From Archegozetes longisetosus (Eukaryota; Arthropoda; Arachnida; Sarcoptiformes; Trhypochthoniidae), in assembly GCA_018873245.2 (NCBI GenBank), contig JAEMBT020000008.1, forward strand, positions 11,135,172 to 11,199,171: a stretch of DNA of 64,000 bases. The letters run 5' to 3'. Each line of letters opens with the position of its first letter. Within the stretch, counting starts at the first letter, position 1. The notes beneath the pieces were generated by a model. The model was not told where the DNA came from and searched no databases. It worked only from the letters and a program-made list of their open reading frames with translations. Position numbers and translations under genes: made by a program. Positions 44,817 to 57,668 of the stretch are shown piece after piece.

Positions 44817-45041
44817 CAAGTATCAGGTATATATGAGTTATGAGCAGGACTAGATCTTGTTTTTCATGTCTAGTGCGTTATATGCGTTATCCTCCTAACC
44901 TAAAACAACCAACTTAACCTGTGTAGTAGTATTGGACCTGATCGATTTAGTTAAGTTAGGTTAGAAGAATAGCACGTTTAACATATTGGAACAGAAGACT
45001 AATTCGAGTGCTCCACATAACTAATGTATACCTAATACTTG
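44817..45041. mobile_element. small TIR element with TTAGG-like core
   Basis: About 225 bp bounded by CAAGTATCAGGTATATA and the complement of CAAGTATTAGGTATACA. The centre carries CCTAACCT and AGGTTAG units, as in the MITE at 24366, though the ends differ. No duplication resolved. Confidence 0.6.
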
Positions 45042-46046
45042 ACACAGACCAAAGCAAGAACATCTACCATGTATTGAATTTCTATAGATGTTAGCTTATT
45101 TAATAAAGCGATACAAAACTTACTCAACTGTAAAGAGGCTGAATTATTCAAGTGCTTACGTTTTAATCCAATGTTGAGATCATACTTAAATATAGCATCA
45201 AATGCTTTGGTTCGTACTTATCAGTTTTAATCAATTTTAATAGAGGATAACTGCGGATCCAAAGTTCGACTTATACGGTTAAAATCGATTTAAAAGTGAC
45301 TGAGCAGTATTAAATCATGAAAATTGTTATATTTTTCATGATATCTAGCAATTTTATTCCGAATTGATAAAATTACTAACTTTGTTTAAATAGAAAGTAA
45401 TCAGTAAAAGCTCTTAGAATTTAACTAATGATGTCAATTTTAAAAATTTCCATTAAAAAAGCAATTTTTAACCAATACTAACCTGGATGAGGTGATTTTC
45501 TATTTCGGTTTAAAAACTGAACTCTAGTCGAAATTATTTGTCCGATTTCAAGAAATTAATTTTGATCAGAAAGTACGAATCGGTATATGTTGGAACTTCG
45601 TGAGCCTTGGTTTGTACAATAATGATAGGTAAAAATATATGTACAAAAGAACCGAATCACGCGTTGAGTCATCTAAAATCAAACTTAAAGGAATTTTCTC
45701 GATATTCTTTTGATTATACTGAAACTTAATTTACAATAGAGTCAGTTAGAACTAAGATCTAATACAGATTTAAATTAAGTCAACTGTTGATTTTGACACA
45801 AAATAAGCTAAATATCTTTGCTTAGACGACAAAAAATAAATTGATTTACTGTTTGAATGGAATTAAAATGGACTCTCTGCTCAGTCAGTAACATAATTAA
45901 TACTAATATAATGAAATAGAAATAAAACTGTTCATTTCTATCATTTGTCAAATGAAATGAATATTTAAAAATATATCTTGTTATTTATTCTTATTTTATA
46001 TCAGAAAAACGTGTTTCTTCAAGAATGTTATTAAAGTAAGATATTT

Positions 46047-46400
46047 AGTGACAAAACACTCATTGTTGATGACAAAAGAGTTCTTTCGCATAAGCTCTTA
46101 TTGTTCTCTAAGAGTTCTGTTTTTGAAGCAATGCTTTTCGGAGAGCTTAAAGAGAGTGACAATATAGAGATTGAGATCAAAGAAGTGTCGATCAAAACGT
46201 CTGAAGTTATGCTTAGATGCATTTATGAAAAGAAGTTTGTTATTGAGGACAAAACTGATTGTTACTGAAGTGTTTGCAAACTTTGCATAGGTTCAGATTA
46301 GGTAATTGTTTCAACTGAACGACAACTGACAAAAGTGATAACGGCCGAATTTTTTTGGCTAACTTTCAATTAAATGAACTTAGCAAACTTCTTAATCTAA
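46047..46400 (+). pseudogene. BTB-BACK remnant, copy 2
   Basis: It starts inside the BTB domain (SDKTLIVDDKRVLSHKLLL, VFEAMLFGELKESD, VMLRCIYEKKFVIEDKTD), meets TGA at 46266, and continues in other frames as LHRFRLGN and LANFQLNELSKLL. No start codon. It is the most eroded of the three copies and lacks the residues around the frameshift site of copies 1 and 3. Confidence 0.8.
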
Positions 46401-47428
46401 CGTTTATCCAATTATGTAACTTGTGTCGGAACTAGAAAACAAAAGTGAGCATTAATAATACTGTTTATATAAAGATTAGTACGAGACTGATTTAAACTAA
46501 AGAAAACTGTGAAAAATTCCAATAAAACTGAATGATTTAAGATTTCCTAAACTAGAAGTTGTTTTAGGTTTAGGAGCTAAGTGTTCGTTTTTCTTAAGTT
46601 TGGAAAAAGTTTTCTGTCACTAACTGAAATAATTTTTAAGTGCCATTTATTTTATAAGAATATCCCATTCTTTATAACCTTTAATTATAAATTGAATTAA
46701 TTTTTTTAAACCGAAATTTAATTTATTACGAATTACAAAAACATCATAGAGTATAGTCTAAAGCTCACACGTTTTTAGATGAGTTCAAACAACTGACCTT
46801 TTGAGAAATTGAATACTAATGCAATTAGTTAAGTAAAATAGGAATGTAAGGAAAAATTGTGGTTTATCTATTAATAAATCTTTTCTTATTTTCGTTTTAA
46901 CTATAGAATCTTAAAGAATATTTCTAAAATTTGTTGTACCTTAAACTTAAGCTTAAGTTAACTTGATATTAAGCTCTACATTAATTACAAGATTGCTTAG
47001 ATCATTACAAATTATTCTTATTTTAACTCTAGTAAGTACTTAATTGACGATTGATCTTTCACATAAGATTATACATTGAACTTGTAAACTTTTATAAACA
47101 TCAGTTTAGCTAATAAAATAATTTAAAAATTACACGGGGCAGAAAACTGAATTATAAGCTTTTCCACGTTTTTTTCTATCTATACTTTCACTACTGCTTT
47201 ATTTGCTTCACGCTTAATTAAATTATCCTTTGATTATAAATAATTATGTTGAAATTCGAATTCAATTAATCGTAGAATTGGAATGAAAATAGAGTAAATA
47301 TTGTTAGGAACTTTACATACTAAATTAATCAAATAAATTTAATTTACTTTTCACTTAATTATATTTTACTTCATATTTCAACTCTTTATATATTATTTTA
47401 TTTTGTTGTTTGCTCCAAAAGAGAACAA

Positions 47429-48152
47429 ATGGGTTTCAAGAAATTATATATAAGCAAAGACATGTGTTACGTAACACTCATTGGTGGCGAAACAATTTTT
47501 TCACATAAATTATTGTTCACTCTCATCAGTTCAGTATTTAAGCAATGCTTTTCAGAGATTTCAAACAATCCAATGATAAGCATATTCAGATAAATTAGAC
47601 ATCAATTAAAGCATTCAAAGTTATGTTTAAGTTTATTTATGAGGAACTGCTTGAAATGAAAGACAAAGACCATTGCTTATTGATATTCAAAGTGTTGAAA
47701 CTTTCGGATAGATTTCAGATCAATAATTCGAAGCGTTGTATTGAAGCAAGGATTGAAAGAATGATAACAGCTGAGAACTTTATGGCTTTCCTAAAAGTTT
47801 TCTATTGTATGGTTTGAATGAATTGTTGAAGAGTATGAAAGAATTTTTTAGGCGAAATAGTAAAAAACTCATCGATTTCATATCATTCGTCGGCCTATTC
47901 AGGGGCATTATCGAAAGCTCTTTCTCGTTATTGAGGTCTCAAACTTTGATCGTTAAAGCGCTCAAGAAAATAATTGCCGAAAAACCTAAAACAGACTCAA
48001 ATAAATTGGAGAAATATATTGAACTTGATGATTGTTGTGTTGAAGAATTGAAAGTGTTAAGCGATCTTAACTCATGTACTGATCGTCAACTATTCGATTG
48101 TTTGGAACAGAAATATATGCGATTGAAGTTTGAATATGAGCATAAATATTAG
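47429..48152 (+). pseudogene. BTB-BACK protein, copy 3, several lesions
   Basis: ATG at 47429 starts MGFKKLYISKDMCYVTLIGG. A frameshift near 47542 and an in-frame TAG near 47596 break the BTB domain. The frame 47623-47817 continues FKFIYEELLEMKDKD and VLKLSDRFQINNS, and the BACK-like part lies one frame over (47805-48152): LYGLNELLKSMKEFF, KLIDFISFVGLF, KKIIAEKP, CTDRQLFDCLEQKY. The change of frame at 47803-47806 (TATTGTAT for TATTTGTAT) is at the same codon as in copy 1. It lacks copy 1's acidic tail. Confidence 0.82.
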
Positions 48153-51000
48153 TTCTCGCGAGGAAACAAGGATGGTACTAATCATTAAATTAATTTTGAT
48201 AATATTCCATATTTTTGCTCAAATACCATGTCAATTAAAATCAATAATTCTTAAGATCATTATTTTGCTTGAATCACTTTGAGTTTTAAAATAAAGAAAA
48301 TAACAATATAAAAACGAAAGAATTTTTAGTGATTGCAGTAAAACCTATCTAACTTGAACATGTAGTTAAGTATTTTTTAGAAATCAATAACAATTAAGCT
48401 ATGTTTTTTCTACAGAATTTCTATATTGTCATTAAAAACTACTTTATTGCACGTCAAAGTTAGACATCTTCTACTTTATATATTTTGCTATCTGTTCTTC
48501 AGTTCTTGTGGTACTTGTTTCTCATATCTCAATCATAACTATGACATAACATCGAAAAGTGTTATAAGAATTTGATATAAACTTTTTGACTTAGAGTTTG
48601 TTCGATAATATAACTTATGTCAAAACTAGAGAACAAAAGTCGATATTATTGATGCTGTTCCTCAAAAGAATGCTAACAATAATAATTTGAGAGATCAATA
48701 CAAATAGAACGGAATTTATCTTTTATTTTTATGACTTGTTTTCGAAATAAGAGAGTAGAGCGAAAAAAAATGATGCAAAAAGTGCCTTGAACCAGAGTCA
48801 TAGACGAGTACTGTAGATATAACTTTTGAGATGAAGACTAAGGAGAATAGATGCAGACAACAATAGCGAATGACTTCTAATATGATTTATAAAACATCCT
48901 TATTATCCAACATAAGAAACTAATTTTCTAAGATCCTTACGATATATTATAACATAAAATCTCAATAGACTTAAATCAAATCTTGAATTATTATTGAAAG
49001 TTCAGTATCTGTTATCTAATACAGTTTATCTCAGATATAGTGAACCCGTTTATAGCTGAAACCTGGTTATTGTGAGCGTGTATCATCATATAAATAGTAT
49101 TCAGTTATAGTAAACTGTTCTAAAATTTGTAGAAAATTAACAAGGAATTTTGCAAACATTTTCCACTTTACTGGTTTAGGTTTGCACTTATTGTGAATTA
49201 GCTTTGTTCTTTATTTTAACCTTATACATAACTGTTAAGGAGTAAATATTTGAAAATAGACTTTTATAGTTAGTATTTTCTATGGCAATATCTATGGTGA
49301 ATCTCTCTTATAGCGAACGTCCTTGGCTCCACTCACTCGTTCACAACATCTGGGATAAACTGTATCGCGATTTCTTATGGCAATCAATGTTTTGAACTAT
49401 TTTCCATGGATTTTATAACTATTTGCCCTGAAAAATACTCAACTTTTAACGTGGAGAACGAGCTCAAAGTTTTCTATTACGAAAGTATTTGCCATTCATT
49501 TAACTTTAAGATCAAATTCATTCCTCAAAGCTTTACATAGCATTGAATTTGAAACTATCATAAAAGTTATTCAGTCGTAAAGTGAAATCATAGACCAGCC
49601 GAACTGTTAGAGCAATGATGAAAGGCAAGCACGACATCAAAAAAGATGAGCACATATTGAGATTACAGGGAAATAAATGTGACAAATAAACCCTTAGAAG
49701 TTTTATTTCAATTATAAGTTATTCCTCTTTTATATATATGTTTCTATTTTCATGAAGCTTTCATGAGTACAATATTTTTTTCGTACTCCAGTATTAATCC
49801 AGAACTAAATGGAAATTCTTTTCTTTGCATAACACCTAAAATAGACATATTTTATTTAGGTTTAATTTTTGTAACCAACGCATGCAGTAGTCGTATCAGA
49901 AACAGTTAATAATTTATAGCCAACTCAAATACTAAAGTTTATTCTCTGGTGAATAAGTTTTGTTTCGAAATTCTTCCCATTTTTGTCTGATATCCAATCG
50001 ATATTTACTGTTATGTCAATAGTGAAAAGCAGTTTGAATATAGAATATAAAGAATTCTTCGGTGTTTTTACTTTATTTCAATGTAAGATAAGTATAATTT
50101 CGTTAGTTTGACAAATATTATTAGTCATCTAAAGAGATTTGAGCTCTTGTCTCAAAAAATCATTCAAAAGTTTTTATTAATGCTCAAAAAATACTAATAG
50201 CGAAACATAAGACTTGAGTAAACATTTTATACTATTAGCACTTTTAGCACATGTTAGAAATTTAAATCTCACAAAATTATGCATAACCTTAATATCAAAA
50301 GAACATGAATTATGTAAAATTTATTCATAAAAACTTCAAGTTTAATAACATCTAAAATCAGAATCCAGAAAATAAATAATTTTCTCAACACTTTTCAAAC
50401 CGATTTGCCCTCAAACGTAAAAAAATGTATTTTGAAAAATAAGGCCTATTTTTGAACTACAGTCAAACCACATAATGATCATAATATTGATAACAACAGT
50501 GTCAAATAGAGAGACTATACTGTATCGATTGGAGCCTGAGAGCAAAACAAGAACTTAAAGCGCAAATACGCATAACCGAAAGCAAAACACATTCTCCAAC
50601 ACAGTCTCTCTTGAGCTCTAATTCAGATGCGGATCGAAACGAATAGTGATAGAGAAAAGGCTACTGTCTATATATTCGCCACTATTTGGCACATAGTATG
50701 CGATACCGTATTGCACGGCAAGTAACCCATTGTTCAACTGTGTCACAGTTGCGTGTGTTTCAGATTGCGATCACTCCAATAACTCACTTTATAGTTGTAA
50801 GCAGTGGTAGTTCTCAATATATATTATAGAGTAGAAGAAAAAAAAGTTTAGGCTTTGCTTTTAATGTCCTTTTCTTTCTTCTCATAAATCCTCGATTATA
50901 AGTAAAAGAACTGAAGATTCGATTGAAGTTTTTCCTAAACTATAGATAGTTACAAAATTTTTTTCTCTTTATGACTGAGTGTTTCTCTGTTTTCGCTTAA
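48153..51000. other. intergenic, AT-rich
   Basis: No recognisable gene or transposon. A block at about 50480-50830 has a more balanced base composition (for example CGATACCGTATTGCACGGCA) than its surroundings and could be a promoter or the start of an untranslated exon for the model at 51056-52563. Confidence 0.3.
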
Positions 51001-52400
51001 GATGACATTCAACACTCGAAACTCATGAATATTAGAGTTGTTCAATGAATTAACGGTGAGTTTCATGTGTGCTTTTGACACGTTCTTAAACTTTTTTCTC
51101 TAGAATTTATTATTCATAAGTTTTTTCTTTGAATTCAAAATTTCTTTTAAATGAATATTTCATTTGAAAGAATATATTTTTAAAAGTAGAAATGAAAAGC
51201 TAAAAAGAAGCTCTAAGAATTTTTACAATAGATATTCGAAAGTTTATTTATGTAAATTATTATCGTTATTCAATAGCATAGATTTGCATGACAAAAGAGT
51301 TACAAGAAAAAGATTCATAATTTATTCAAATTTACAAAAGCTCAATTAGAGATGAAGACTGTTATCACGTTCTTTAAAAACAAAATTGTGATATGACGTG
51401 ATTCAAACTGAAGTTATGATTTTCAAGCATTATTCTTTAAGTGAAAAGCATATTTTCGATACTCTCATGACTTCAAATAATTTTCTATTGTTATAAAAAA
51501 AAGTATTGATTATGATAAGAGAGTGACTCAATTGCAAAGCAAGTGAATTCCGAGCAATACGTGACGGAACAGAACTTTAAATTTAGATATTTTAAAGCTT
51601 TCATCTATTATATAAAGTCTATATAGAAATAATACAACAAATGAATATTTTGCGTGCAATCGCATAATCTTAGCCCAAATTTAAACATTTTAATCTTTTT
51701 TCATAGAATAAAAAATGTTGTAATACGAAAAATAAACTCATTTTAGGTTCTTTTGTGTAGAAAAATGAAAGTAAAAGCAATTTTTTCAGCCTATTCTCTA
51801 AATCCTTTTTTATTATGCATTAAGTGATGAATGTATTGTTAGCTAGAGTTTTCTCAATTTAGGCTTAAAAGAGAAATGAAATTTTAAGCTCAATCTTGAT
51901 TTTTCTGATAGACTTATTTCGCTAGAGAAAAGTTGAATATATCATCAATAGTAGAGATTCTTTACTCAATTTAATGGAAACAAGAAATAACTATAGAGTA
52001 TATCATTCTATACGTTAACTTGTACTTTATGTGTTACTGCTCGAGTAGGAAATCGGGTTCTTATAAAAATACGTTTTTCAGAATGAGAACATTTTCGCAT
52101 TCAACCCCAAAACTTATAAATCTCTCTACTTTTTTATTGACTATGACTGTTAATGATTTCAAGTTCATTAACTTCTTTCTGACTGAAATATATCTGAGCA
52201 TTGAAAGTTCAAAGTTCCCATTACTGATAACAAGAAAGAATAAAAATCTGTTATTTATTCATTTATTTTGTGCTATATTAAGTAAAAATTATTGATTACT
52301 CCGGTATAATTGTGGCTAAAAACCTCTAATATATATATATATTTCAACCCTCTTCCATATTTCATTCAATTTACGAGCTTTTCTCTCGTAAATTCTTTAG

Positions 52401-52563
52401 TACTCTTCAAAAAAAAACATAAAAATGCCTGTTTTAGATTCAAAAAAATACAAAAATAAAAGGAATTCTTCAGAGAGAATTACGTCAAATTCAATTGAAA
52501 TCAAGACTAGTTATTATTCTTCCATTTCTCTTTTTGAAAAGGAGAACAAAAACGATAAGAAAA
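52401..52563 (+). CDS. putative first coding exon of an unidentified gene
   Basis: A pyrimidine-rich acceptor (TTCTCTCGTAAATTCTTTAG, ending 52400) is followed by ATG at 52425 and an open frame of 46 codons plus one base (MPVLDSKKYKNKRNSSERI...) ending at a consensus donor GTAAGT (52564). A consensus donor GTGAGT at 51056 could be the end of the matching 5' UTR exon, giving a 1345-bp intron. The peptide is polar and Lys/Ser-rich, with no known domain. I found no convincing next exon, so a following intron would exceed 11 kb or the model is wrong. Splice signals are the only evidence. Confidence 0.3.
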
Positions 52564-55500
52564 GTAAGTGTCGAGAAATTTCCACAAAATGACTGAAAGT
52601 CACGCAAAACAATCATACCACTGAGTAGGGTAGAAATAGTTATCTATGTGATCCTTTTGGTAGTAAAAATAGTTGTCTCACCAGTTATTAGCCATTTATT
52701 ATCGAGAAATAAGGGTCAGAAACTATTTGTTTTGATGGCCTATTGCTATCCTGAAAGAACTCTTCACTGCATCACAAAATGATGATCAATGTTCGCAACA
52801 TTCCTGATAGCAGTAGACCTACAAATGTATTCGTTCACACCATATAAGAGACAAATAGTCGAGTGATTGCTATAAAGTCCTATCTCCAATGCTATTTCAA
52901 TTGGAGATAAGACCTTATGGCACTGACCCCATGAGATATAGAATATATCCTAGTGATGATGCCCTCATACAAATAGATAGTTACGCATCAATACTTCACT
53001 AATGTATTGCTATTTTCTCTCACCTTCACTCTACAGGAAAACCTATAATAACTTATCTGTAAATATGGTATGGCTTGAATAAATTGTTGAAGCTTTTACG
53101 ATTGACTATTCATTGTTTAATTGAATGTTCAAATGGATGTTGAACTTCGTTTGAACCTATACTTAAATTGAGATATACTGTAGTTATTTTAGATTTTGCG
53201 GAGATAAAAGTTTTCTTGTGATTAAATAAAGGTTCCAACATTGAGTAGTGTTTTTCAGGGATGAATAATTAAGTAGGATTCATATGAGACTCAAAATTCT
53301 GCTGGTATTAAGAGTTTTTACTACATAATTAACTAAACTTTAAATTAAATTATAAAAAGTAGTAAATGTTTACTACAAACTCTTGTTAATGACTATATCT
53401 CTAGTCTCTAAGTTCTAGTTTGCTGAAATACAATTCAAAATACTTAGAGTAATAAACAATGAAATAGCAGTTGCATAAAACTGTTACTTAAGTACATTAC
53501 AAGTACATCCAATTGGGTCTATACATCAGAACAGTTAACGACCTCATAAGTGAATGTTTGTCACTTGGAAAGAAGAAAAACAATAAAAATTTAAGTAAAA
53601 AATGATGCTATTTATGTAATAAACTCTCGTATGACAGGTTTGCCTAACTCTATAGATGGTATTAAAGTCAGAGATATATGTCTTCTCATTTTGTTTACCC
53701 CAAATTCGATGTGATTGGCTCGGAGATTGTTCATCAATAGTAAACACAAGAGTAGAGAAAAGAGAGACAGATATAGGAGTGAAAAAAACAGTAAAGATCC
53801 CTCCAAATTACGATAATTTCAGATAAGAGAGAGATTGCTTTTGTCTCCAATTTCCCAAACTCTTACGACTATATCTATTAGGCTGTGATGTATCAAAATA
53901 GGAAAAGTTTGGGTTTGATCGCAAGCTATGGTTTGTCATTAGATGGAATTAATTGGAATCTATTATAAGCCTAAATAGCAATCGTATTGAGGGAAACAAT
54001 CATAACAACAGATACAGGAAAATACACTTAACTATTGGGTCTAAAACTTGTATTTGTTGTTTACTTTGTTTTTCTTTTGGATAATTTTATGCCTAACAAA
54101 ACATATTTAAGTATTAGGAGGCATTAAACTATTGTTTTTTTATTGTTTGACTATGCTTTTCTCTTATCTCATTTGCATTGAATCGAAATTGTTTTATGAA
54201 TAATTTATTGACACTTTTGCTTCTCCTAAGCCAAACGTATCTCTAATTCTGATTTGAGTGTACTCTATGACTAAATGGAAACGAGAATGTAGTCAAATTG
54301 AAAGAGCAAAATAACAAGTTTACTAATGACAGGAAAATTTAGCTCCAGCGATAAAAATTGTATGATGTATGAGATAGAGCCCTAGAAAAAGCCATTAAAT
54401 TTGGGAAATGCTATTCAATTTTTCCTAGAAATTAAGTTTAGAGCCAAAAAATCCCGACAATTAAGGCCTGCACTTAATTTTATGCTCGTTTAGCTATAGC
54501 TATCATTTAGAGTTGTGTTATACTCAAATTTAGACTAGAATTGATTCCACTCTTAATTAGACTATTCAAAAAGTCTATAAATTAAGCGATTAATCAAACG
54601 AGTGCTCAAATCAAAACTTTCTCCTTCTTTTAGAAAGTTTAACTTGTAATGAACAGAGGCATATAAAAGGATCGGTCACAAGCTATTGATTTTGTTGAGA
54701 TGTTATTACATTGCGTGTAGTAAAAATAACTGTTAAGATCGTTGTTAAGAGCAGTCATTTATTGTATAGTTTATTGTTATTGCAAAATACTATTATTGTT
54801 TGAATGGAATCATTATTTATTGCAATCCAAATTAAGACTCTGTGCTATCTTCAAAATGACAATTTTCTAAAAAGTTTCTCATTTGTAAGCCTTGAATAAT
54901 AATCTGTTATAGACTTTAATTAATGAAAGTCAGCGACTGTCAAGAATTTGACTTCAAAAGAGGATCTTTTGCTCTAATATATAAATATTAAAGTTGAAAA
55001 TTCTATAGTTTGCCATAACTATTGTGCCCTAGATTCAAGTGATTCTCACATCATTTTTCTTGGCTTTATTAAAAAGTTTTGACACTTAATCTAACTTTAA
55101 GATAACACTCTTTTTATACACTAATTTTTGTTATAAATTTGAATTATAAATTATTTATCTTTCCATAAGCAAACAATGATTAATTTTATATAAATGTAGA
55201 TTTGAGATATTTTCAGAGTTCAATTGAATAAAGTGAACAAATAAAAACTCTGCTCTATTTCCTTAAAATTTTAGAAAACAAATTTCTTTCATATAAAAGT
55301 ATTTGAATTTAAAAATAAATAATTACAGTCCTGAATAGATTAAAATACTTACATAGGTCTTAAGATATAGTACTTCTAGAATTTAGTTATATTTAATTGA
55401 TTTCTTTAAGAATATAAGTTATATATCGAATTGTAAGGTTTTTATTTCAAATTCATTGTCGAAAATATACAGTTAGGTCAGAATTATGTAGCTATTTGGA

Positions 55501-57620
55501 GGCATGACATGCTATAATGAGCTTAACGATTAATCAGTCAACTGAACCTTGGATACAAGTCAACTCCATATTTAACGTCGTATTAGACTCAATTAATAAG
55601 CAAAGGCTTATCTTTCAAATAAACAAGACTTAAAGTGAATTGAACTTATTTTCAAAAGAAATAGATTTTAACACATTTGAAATTCGGAGGTTTCAAGTCA
55701 GAGGTTTCATTGTATATCTCCAGTGTGTAGATAAATCTAAATTTCCTTATATTGAGAAACTAAGTGTAAATCAAGCGTACAAATAAGAATGACATTATCG
55801 TTTTCGACCAGATGAACCAAAATGATTGCTATAATTTGAACATTACAGACTTTATAATAGAAGATAATTAGAGTTCTCAATGAAATATCAGATGTTGCTT
55901 ATTGAATATGGTTTAGAGTTTCACCAAATTCAAGTAAACTCAGTTGTTTTTAAATCTAGCCTCAAATCTGTGTCTTTTGCTTTAAATAAGATTAATAGAT
56001 TTTAGAATAATGTAACTATGCAATAATGATTTTGCCTTAGATTTATGTGATTCTCATATGATTCCTCTTGACTTTGTTGAAAATTTTTGACACTTAATCT
56101 AATTTAAAGATAACATTATTTCAATCTTCTAGTTTTGATAATATATTATCTAATTAAAAACGAGTCATTTTCCTTTGAGGAAATAGTGAGTAATCTAAAT
56201 GAAAATTTTTAGATTGATATTTCAAAATTCAAGCAAGCAAACTGAATAAAATTTTTAAAATGTGTCCAGCATCCTTAATATTTAAAATGAAAACGTATTT
56301 TGTATAAAGTGTTTAAATGCAAGTAATGGATATTTACAGTTCAGCAAATATTGAAAACCATCCACATTTCTCACGAGATGATTCTTGTTGAATTTATGAC
56401 ATTTTACTCTTCAATAATATGAATCGTGCGCACTTTGTTTCTATTATCAAGCTGATAATTTTCCAAAAAAGAAGTAGTACTATTGCATTTTTTGAATTAT
56501 TAAATTCTTAAAAGAGTGATTAATTTTAAACATATGTAAATTTAACAATCGATATTCTAAAGTTTAAAATAAATTGATGAAAAGTCCTTGCTTAACATCC
56601 AGTGTTTTTAAGAGATTTTCTTTATATGAAAGAACTAGAATGTCATAATTGAATATTTACAGCTTTGAAAACATTGATCTTTTTGAAATTTTCTGACATT
56701 ATTCAATGTTCGGAATATCTTTAAAAATAAGAGTTCAATTGAAAATAGTGCTTGGAATTTCAAGTATCATGTCAAAACGAGAAAGAAATAATGCTCGTGG
56801 CGAATTTTAAATTGAAATAGGGTTTTAGAGCAGCAAAATAAATATAATAGCAATAATCTAATATTTTACTGTCTGTCAAAACGAATGAATGAGTAAATCA
56901 ATGAAATATAATGAGAATTAGAAAACGAAAACTATACGATGTGAAAAATACATAAATCCAAACTGACTTTCTGTTCATGAATGTAGAAGATTTCAATGAT
57001 TAAGACCTAAATATAATTCACAAAAATGAATTTGATTAACTTAAACTGAAGTTATCAAAGTTAACTTGTTTGAAAGCAACTGAAAGAATCTAAAGCTACT
57101 TTGTGGGAAACTTTCAGTGATTTCCTCTTGTCCTCAAAATAGAAGTTCTGTTTTGTGAATCTGAAAGTGAACAATTTATGAACAAGACAGTGAAACCTAT
57201 AAAGTTCTGACAATTAATCTCAATATTTGTGACTTAAAATAAGACAACTATCGACTGCAAGTATTGCAAATGATTCTACTTTCTCAATATGAAAACTATT
57301 TATCTTTGAATCTGGCAGCCAATAAACGCTTCTTCAATAATAGATTCAATTGAAAATTCAGTGCAAAGAAAATAAAAGAAAGAAAGAAGAAATCAATAGA
57401 GATTTCAAAGCAAATAAAAGTAACTCCAAAAGTAGATGACTTAATAAAGCTCAAAAGTACATAAATCCTTATTATGTATTTTAAAAGGCATTTATCCCAA
57501 AGGCTGAAAATTTTGTCAATTAATGTATGACAAGAAGAGTTAAGCTCATTTACATTCGTTATTAAGTTTTTTACCATTGCTCTCATTTTGTTAAACCTTA
57601 TTCAGACTGCGAATGCAAAT

Positions 57621-57668
<48 letters not shown>

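Noticed and set aside
53544..53806. Two overlapping minus-strand frames
   Set aside because: Low complexity, mutually overlapping frames, no domain or splice context.
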